Part shown: piece by piece, positions 59,233 through 64,000 of the stretch
How the letters are laid out: every line of letters begins with the position of its first letter
Position numbering within the stretch: position 1 is the stretch's first letter
Source: Ruminococcaceae bacterium YAD3003
GTDB lineage: Bacteria > Bacillota > Clostridia > Saccharofermentanales > Saccharofermentanaceae
Length of the DNA stretch: 64,000 nt
Reading direction: 5' to 3'
Assembly (NCBI GenBank): GCA_900107185.1
Contig: FNPA01000008.1
Location: forward strand, 1 to 64,000
Notes under the pieces: generated by a model
What the model was told of the DNA's origin: nothing
The model's input: only the letters and a program-made list of their open reading frames with translations
Database searches by the model: none
Translations under genes and position numbers: made by a program

Positions 59233-60749
59233 ACTTTCTTATCCTTCTCAAACGGCAATGTAAGTGAATCACCGGAACCCTCTTCGGAATTATCACCGCC
59301 ATCAGTGTAGCCTTCAAGGAGTGATGCCTCGCCGACATAGGCAGAATCAGCATCGTAATTCTGTTTAAGCTCTGAACTGCTGTTATCGAGAAGTGAGTTG
59401 ATCTCGATAATTCTTCCTTCTCCGGCAAATCTTGCAATAGAGTATGTAAGGTCTATGCCTGACGGACAAACATAGGAACATGAGCCGCATGCAATACATT
59501 CTCTGGCGCCTTCTTCTGCCGCCTTCTGACCCAATCCCTGGTTGAGCATTTCATAGATCGTATTAGGAGACAGATTCATTGGACAGCATTCAGAACAGAG
59601 ACCACAGTGAATACAAGGCGTTCTCGGAACTTCCAGCCTTCTGATAACTGAAATAACCGAAGTAGTCTTTACAACAGGTGTATTCTCAGGATCCTTTATT
59701 TCTATTCCCGTAAGGCAGTTGCCCCATACGATCCTGTCACTGCCGTTCTTTATATCCTGGGCATTCGATAAGAGTTCTGATACGGGTGTACCGATCGGAA
59801 CCAGCATATTATGTCCGCCGGAAGCATCACCTGTAACGGAAACGATCCTGCTCATCATCGGGATGTTATCAGCCAACGCTTCCCAGCAGGCGAGCATCGT
59901 AGAGCAATTAAACAAAACCGCTTTGCAAGATTTCTCGAGCGTCTCACCCAACGCAAGATTCTTACCGTAAAGAGCTCTGGCTACCAGTCTGTAATATCCC
60001 TGAGGGAAACGCTCTCTGAAGAGCTTGATCTCAAACTGGAGATCCTTAAAGTCATCTTTGATCTTTTCTATTGAATTGGTCAGCGCCTTTCGCTGTTCTT
60101 TACGGTTCTCGGAAATAAGGAAAACGCACTTCGATGCTCCAACAGCTCTTGCGCATGCGCACGAACCGAGAACAACATAATCAGGGTATTCAGTAATGGC
60201 TACCAGGTCTGATGTTGAATAAGGTTCACTCTGAAGACAGTTAACCAGGAAGTCCTGGATTACTTCTGTTCTGGCTCTATTAAGTTTTGCGGCTGTAGGG
60301 ATACCTTCACCACCCATTCCGCAAATACCGGCATTTCTAATGACACCGATCGCCTCACTGGCTGAGAGTTTAAATCCTGATCTCGGTTTAACGGAATCAA
60401 GTCTCGTTCTTTTCATGTCATTAACGATGGTAACAGCAGGTGTCTTGATACCGTTAGGAAGAACTATCTCCGATATTTCGGATACTCTTCCGGATATACC
60501 AGTATGTACCGGAACTGAGAATGTACCTTTTTCCGGAACACCTACACACTGACCGATCCTGACATAATCGCCTTCCTTAACAGCAGGGATCGCCGGTACA
60601 CCGTAATGCATCTTCATAGGAAGGATTATCTTTGTAGGATAGATCCTCTCAAACATAATCTCCTTGACAAAAGGGGAACGCTTCGAAAAATTCAAAACGT
60701 CCCCTGTAAATAGTCCTCTGTAAAATGAATATAGCCTGCGGTCTGCCAC
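59229..60749 (-). CDS. RnfC-like NADH-binding iron-sulfur subunit
   Basis: 506 residues, a little longer than usual. The barrel-sandwich start (PAIPAVKEGDYVRIGQCVGVPEKGTFSVPVHTGISGRVSEI), the NADH/FMN loop GICGMGGEGIPTAAKLNRA (~141-159), an SLBB-like region, and two 4Fe-4S motifs CIHCGLCSECCP (379-390) and CIACGSCSYVCP (418-429) are intact, so this subunit looks functional. The C-terminal ~75 residues are an acidic, Ser/Gly-rich tail. The start is GTG at 60749 with a weak ribosome binding site; only 44 bp separate it from the rpoD stop, so it may be cotranscribed with rpoD. Confidence 0.9.
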   Translation of the reverse strand: MADRRLYSFYRGLFTGDVLNFSKRSPFVKEIMFERIYPTKIILPMKMHYGVPAIPAVKEGDYVRIGQCVGVPEKGTFSVPVHTGISGRVSEISEIVLPNGIKTPAVTIVNDMKRTRLDSVKPRSGFKLSASEAIGVIRNAGICGMGGEGIPTAAKLNRARTEVIQDFLVNCLQSEPYSTSDLVAITEYPDYVVLGSCACARAVGASKCVFLISENRKEQRKALTNSIEKIKDDFKDLQFEIKLFRERFPQGYYRLVARALYGKNLALGETLEKSCKAVLFNCSTMLACWEALADNIPMMSRIVSVTGDASGGHNMLVPIGTPVSELLSNAQDIKNGSDRIVWGNCLTGIEIKDPENTPVVKTTSVISVIRRLEVPRTPCIHCGLCSECCPMNLSPNTIYEMLNQGLGQKAAEEGARECIACGSCSYVCPSGIDLTYSIARFAGEGRIIEINSLLDNSSSELKQNYDADSAYVGEASLLEGYTDGGDNSEEGSGDSLTLPFEKDKKV

Positions 60750-60793
60750 TTTATCTGATCCCGTAACTGTAGGTTATAAAAACACCTGACTTA

Positions 60794-61846
60794 TCAGTCG
60801 GAATAACCTTCGAGTTTCTTAGACTTCGGCGATCTGTTGAGCTTTCTGATTGCTTTTGCTTCGATCTGTCTGATACGCTCACGTGTAACACCGAGCTTCT
60901 TACCTACCTGCTCCAATGTCATCGGCACGCCATCTTTAAGACCAAATCTCAATTCGATAACTCTTCTTTCTCTGTCTGTCAAACCGTTGAGAGCCTGGAT
61001 GAGGTCTTCCTTAAGAAGGATTCTTGCGACCTCTTCTTCAGGTGCAGCGAGCTCATCGTTGGAGATGAAGTCAACCAGGTGGCTGTCTTCTTCCTCACCT
61101 ACCGGCTTATCGATTGAAATAGGATCCTGTGAGATCTTCTGGATCTCTCTGATCTTTGCTGCATCCATGCCCATAGCTTCAGCGAGCTCCTCCGTTGTGG
61201 GTTCTCTGCCGAGATCCTGAACGAGCTGACGCTGTACTCTTGTAAGCTTGTTAATGGTTTCAACCATATGAACAGGGATTCTTATTGTTCTTGCCTGATC
61301 GGCGATAGCTCTGGTAATAGCCTGGCGGATCCACCATGTAGCATATGTTGAGAACTTAAATCCCTTTGTGTAGTCGAACTTATCTACTGCCTTGATAAGA
61401 CCGATATTACCTTCCTGAATGAGGTCGAGAAGTGAAAGACCACGATTCATGTACTTCTTTGCAATAGAAACAACGAGTCTTAAGTTTGAATTGATAAGGA
61501 GTTCTTTGGCTTCCTCATCACCCTTAGCCATTCGCTGGGCGATTTCCTTCTCCTGCTCTGCATCGAGAAGTTCGATCTTACCGATTTCCTTGAGATACAT
61601 CTTGACCGAGTCATCAACAACATTGACTTCCTCACCATCTGTATCAATTTCGCCGTCATCACCATCAAGATCAGGGTCGTTGATCATGACGCCGCCGTTC
61701 TCGAGTTCTGCTCTGAGATTGATTATCTCATCGGGTTCAATCTTATATGAGACTGTAAGTGATTCAAACTCAGTCTCAGTAAGCTGGTTATCGTTCTTTT
61801 CTGCGAATTTCTTTGCCTGCGCAAGTGCTTTCTCAAAATCTGTCAT
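60794..61846 (-). CDS. rpoD: Primary sigma factor RpoD (SigA)
   Basis: 350 residues, the short Firmicutes form. Region 1.1 is replaced by an acidic start; region 1.2 ([26 protein letters not shown]), region 2 ([70 protein letters not shown]), region 3 ([27 protein letters not shown]) and region 4 ([46 protein letters not shown]) are complete. GAGGTGAT lies 9 bases before the ATG at 61846. No dnaG is next to it, unlike the usual dnaG-rpoD order; the gene upstream is a zinc-ribbon membrane protein. Confidence 0.98.
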   Translation of the reverse strand: MTDFEKALAQAKKFAEKNDNQLTETEFESLTVSYKIEPDEIINLRAELENGGVMINDPDLDGDDGEIDTDGEEVNVVDDSVKMYLKEIGKIELLDAEQEKEIAQRMAKGDEEAKELLINSNLRLVVSIAKKYMNRGLSLLDLIQEGNIGLIKAVDKFDYTKGFKFSTYATWWIRQAITRAIADQARTIRIPVHMVETINKLTRVQRQLVQDLGREPTTEELAEAMGMDAAKIREIQKISQDPISIDKPVGEEEDSHLVDFISNDELAAPEEEVARILLKEDLIQALNGLTDRERRVIELRFGLKDGVPMTLEQVGKKLGVTRERIRQIEAKAIRKLNRSPKSKKLEGYSD

Positions 61847-61915
61847 CTGATAGATCACCTCATAGATTATCGATTGTAAATTGCCGTTAACCAATTGCCG
61901 CGAAACGGCAAAGAA

Positions 61916-62656
61916 TTATTTTGTCTCTTCTGTTGTCTCAATGATCTCGAGAGGCTCCTGAACATCCTTTGTTAAGCCATCCTTGGAGATGAAATAGATT
62001 GTATCAGGAGTATAGATGTACATCTCAACGTCACCGGAAGCATCTCCGCGCTTATCGGAACGGAGAGCAACATAATTTGAATAAATCTGCTGTGCATCTC
62101 CTTCTGTCATATCACCGGAAACACCGACCTTAACATACTGACAAGAAAGTCCGTAGATATCGAACTGCTTGTACTCATAATTCGACTCTGAAGTTGAATC
62201 AAAGACCTTATCGAAGTCTGCAGTAATAGCTTCTGTCAATGACTTACGGCTAAGGAACATAGGAAGAGCAATCGCAACGATAATAGCTACGATAGCTACA
62301 GCACCCACTGCCATACCGATAACGAGCTTCTTAGGAGCCTTAACGTCATTCGGTGAGATCTCGAATTCATTTGCTTTAAGTTTTGCAGAATCAGACTGTG
62401 ATTTGGAGGTGATATCCCTCTTTACTGCCTTTTCAACAATATCAGGCATTACAGGATTGGAATAGTAATGTCTGGTACCTTCCTGCTTCTCGAACTTCTC
62501 GTTCTTGAACTCATAGTTACCCGGATTCGCAAGAATCTCAGTTGCCTCTTTGGAAGGGAAAACGCAATTGCAGAAAACGCACTCGCAAAGGTCATCTCTG
62601 TCATCGAACATAACCAGCGAACCGCAGTTCTTGCACATACCTTGTTTTGTCGCCAT
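61916..62656 (-). CDS. Zinc-ribbon membrane protein upstream of rpoD
   Basis: 246 residues: an N-terminal zinc ribbon (MCKNCGSLVMFDDRDDLCECVFCNCVF), a soluble linker, one membrane segment (~113-135, KLVIGMAVGAVAIVAIIVAIALPMFL), and a C-terminal beta-rich domain (~140-235, YGLSCQYVKVGVSG, VEMYIYTPDTIYFI). It shares only the ribbon-plus-membrane plan with the cluster at 36-48 kb. The ATG at 62656 follows a TTG codon and AGGA. A strong promoter precedes it and it probably leads into rpoD (69 bp gap). Confidence 0.85.
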   Translation of the reverse strand: MATKQGMCKNCGSLVMFDDRDDLCECVFCNCVFPSKEATEILANPGNYEFKNEKFEKQEGTRHYYSNPVMPDIVEKAVKRDITSKSQSDSAKLKANEFEISPNDVKAPKKLVIGMAVGAVAIVAIIVAIALPMFLSRKSLTEAITADFDKVFDSTSESNYEYKQFDIYGLSCQYVKVGVSGDMTEGDAQQIYSNYVALRSDKRGDASGDVEMYIYTPDTIYFISKDGLTKDVQEPLEIIETTEETK

Positions 62657-62795
62657 CAAAAAATCGTCCTTTATATTGGAGTATGCGCTTTAAGCTAACC
62701 TAAAGCCCTGACGGATAATAGGGATAACAGATTAAACGAGCCGTAAATACGGCATTCCCTGTGCGTAGGCATAGTTATACTTATAGCAATCGTAA

Positions 62796-62824
62796 ATTAT
62801 AATATGCTAATTCTAATACGTCAA
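62796..62824 (-). promoter_or_regulatory. Promoter of the zinc-ribbon gene / rpoD operon
   Basis: Minus strand TTGACG (62819-62824), 17-bp spacer, TATAAT (62796-62801). Divergent from the tadA promoter. Confidence 0.8.
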
Positions 62825-62842
62825 GCACATTTTATAAGTTAC

Positions 62843-62872
62843 TTGACACCCTGTTCTTCCCGTCTGTATTAT
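62843..62872 (+). promoter_or_regulatory. tadA promoter
   Basis: TTGACA (62843-62848), 18-bp spacer, TATTAT (62867-62872), about 30 bp before the GTG start. Confidence 0.75.
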
Positions 62873-62901
62873 CTTCTAATCAGCACGAAAGAGGTAAATC
62901 A

Positions 62902-63429
62902 GTGACTAAGCCCAGATCCAAATTGTATCCGGATTTCAAGCCTTCCTGTGATAAGGAGAAGTTCATGCTTGAAGCCATCAGGGAAGCCGAGAAAGCTATC
63001 GAGCTCGGCGAATGTCCTATTGGTTGTGTCCTGGTAAAAGACGGCAAGATCTTCGTCAGGGCTCACAATCTCCGTCTTACTCGCGGAAATGCCATTGCCC
63101 ATGCCGAAGTTATCGCCATAGACAAAGCCTGCCGTAAACTCGGCGACTGGCGTTTGGAAGACTTCGACATGTATGTAACCTTGGAACCATGCACAATGTG
63201 CTCAGGCGCTATTATCCAGTCCAGGATTCGCAAAGTGTATTTTGGAGCATATGAACCAAAGAGCGGTGCCGTAGTCTCCTGCAACGATATCTTCGAAGTC
63301 TCACATGGTCACAACCATAAAGTCGAATTCGAAGGCGGCATCCTCGAGAAAGAATGCTCACAGATGATGCTCGATTTCTTCCGTGCCATCAGGAAACGTG
63401 ACGCAGGCAAGAAGCGTTCAAACCTTTAA
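62902..63429 (+). CDS. tadA: tRNA-specific adenosine deaminase TadA
   Basis: 175 residues of the CDA fold. The zinc site is HAEV (His67, catalytic Glu69) and LEPCTMC (Cys97, Cys100); GAIIQSRIRKVYFGAYEPKSGA follows as in TadA, which makes inosine at the wobble position of tRNA-Arg. The start is GTG at 62902, with GAGG 8 bases upstream. The last bases overlap the 3' end of the convergent addA gene by 4. Confidence 0.94.
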   Translation: MTKPRSKLYPDFKPSCDKEKFMLEAIREAEKAIELGECPIGCVLVKDGKIFVRAHNLRLTRGNAIAHAEVIAIDKACRKLGDWRLEDFDMYVTLEPCTMCSGAIIQSRIRKVYFGAYEPKSGAVVSCNDIFEVSHGHNHKVEFEGGILEKECSQMMLDFFRAIRKRDAGKKRSNL

Positions 63430-64000
63430 ACTTCCACGAACTCTCCGTAACGGACAAGATACAGAAGCTTATGGGCAACATTAAGTCCTTCCTCTTCACA
63501 TGCCGCAGCATAACTGTTCAGCTGGAAAGCGTGTCTCTCCAGAGCTTCTTTCGCTCTGTCTTCCTGACTAACGCCACTTAAACGGTCCGTCTTGTAATCA
63601 AGGATCGTATAACCTTCACCGGTCTTGTAGAGCAAATCGATGATACCCTGAACCAGTACAGAATCTCCTTCCGTACCATCAACGTATACCGAGAATACAA
63701 TAGGCTTTTCCGAACGGGCCGAACCATCTGCAAAGCTGTTGATTACATCTTCGCATTGAGGAGCCTTACAAAAAGCTTCTATACCTTCCCTGAACTCAAA
63801 TGCCACATCCCGCGCATTATCAGGCGAGCAAATGTTGAGATAGCCTTCATTTATCAGGGACTCTATCTCCAGTTCAAACATTGTTGAACCGTTTCTGATG
63901 CCTTCCAGATCAATGAATCTCATTATTCTGTGCAGAATAGTACCTTTCGCGGCAGCAGTAAGCATTGATACATTAGGGCTCTCAAAATCATCTATGCTCT
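63426..64000 (-). CDS. addA: AddA (helicase-nuclease subunit), C-terminal part cut by window edge
   Basis: At least 191 residues, open through the window end; the internal ATG at 63965 is not the start. It shows the end of the AddA RecB-type nuclease domain: AAAKGTILHRIMRF with the metal-binding His, VLVQGIIDLLYKTGEGYTILDYKTDRL carrying the PD-(D/E)xK aspartate and lysine, then FQLNSYAAACEEEGLNV, and the terminal LYLVRYGEFVEV. With AddB it would process double-strand breaks in place of RecBCD. Confidence 0.9.
   Translation of the reverse strand, partial: SIDDFESPNVSMLTAAAKGTILHRIMRFIDLEGIRNGSTMFELEIESLINEGYLNICSPDNARDVAFEFREGIEAFCKAPQCEDVINSFADGSARSEKPIVFSVYVDGTEGDSVLVQGIIDLLYKTGEGYTILDYKTDRLSGVSQEDRAKEALERHAFQLNSYAAACEEEGLNVAHKLLYLVRYGEFVEV

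Noticed and set aside
60765-60792. Terminator between rpoD and the rnfC-like gene
   Set aside because: The hairpin (CTGA-TAAG-TCAG) has only 4 to 5 pairs, although a short T-run follows; read-through from rpoD seems likely.

Overview
The window looks like the chromosome of an anaerobic, Gram-positive member of the Clostridia, probably a gut or rumen Oscillospirales/Lachnospirales-type organism (inference). The signs are moderate GC, strong GGAGG ribosome binding sites, several TTG starts, a Gram-positive GAAC-N4-GTTC SOS box at recA, a superoxide reductase, an RsbU/RsbW/RsbV-like switch, phosphoketolase and Rnf-related genes. I cannot name the species.

Layout. 1-220: end of an IS3-family element, abutting recX-recA (minus). 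2.2-7.3 kb: a degenerate GHKL-like protein, a gene remnant, a CstA-type transporter and a phosphatase/anti-sigma/anti-anti-sigma operon. 7.3-15.4 kb: a minus-strand housekeeping block (L,D-transpeptidase, murJ, cinA C-domain, ftsK/spoIIIE, NUDIX hydrolase, rnhA, proC), much of it with overlapping genes. 15.5 kb: tRNA-Trp. 15.6-31.8 kb: single-gene units for metabolism and regulation (citrate synthase, two SDRs, a TetR/aldo-keto reductase operon with twin palindromic operators, lysA, superoxide reductase, an RlmI-like methyltransferase, a GGDEF-EAL protein). 31.9-48.2 kb: a dense accessory region of small membrane and zinc-ribbon proteins. It includes an acetyltransferase with a long PFKPL-repeat tail and at least three related zinc-ribbon/helical-repeat/membrane proteins, two of them internally duplicated. 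48.4-52.2 kb: the scar of a truncated ECF sigma factor, a lipoprotein and phosphoketolase.

52.4-55.7 kb is a 3.2-kb island bounded by a perfect 58-bp direct repeat made from the 3' half of a tRNA-Arg(CCU) gene. It carries a Cro/CI-type repressor with its own paired operators, an ImmA/IrrE-type peptidase, a DUF4417 gene, a small protein with a His-Gly...Ser-Cys dyad resembling polymorphic-toxin domains, and a candidate immunity protein. No integrase is visible. 55.7-60.7 kb encodes an incomplete, divergent Rnf-like module (RnfC, RnfD, an enlarged RnfG and a many-pass membrane protein) downstream of rpoD. The window ends with a zinc-ribbon membrane protein, tadA and the C-terminal nuclease end of addA.

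At least three loci look like scars of deletion or rearrangement (about 3.4, 19.2 and 48.7 kb), so this chromosome seems to lose genes by internal fusion. The strongest candidates for something undescribed are the toxin/immunity-like pair in the tRNA-Arg island, the Rnf-like module without RnfA/B/E and with weakened flavinylation sites, and the zinc-ribbon/membrane paralogue cluster. All functional statements come from reading the sequence; no database search was run.
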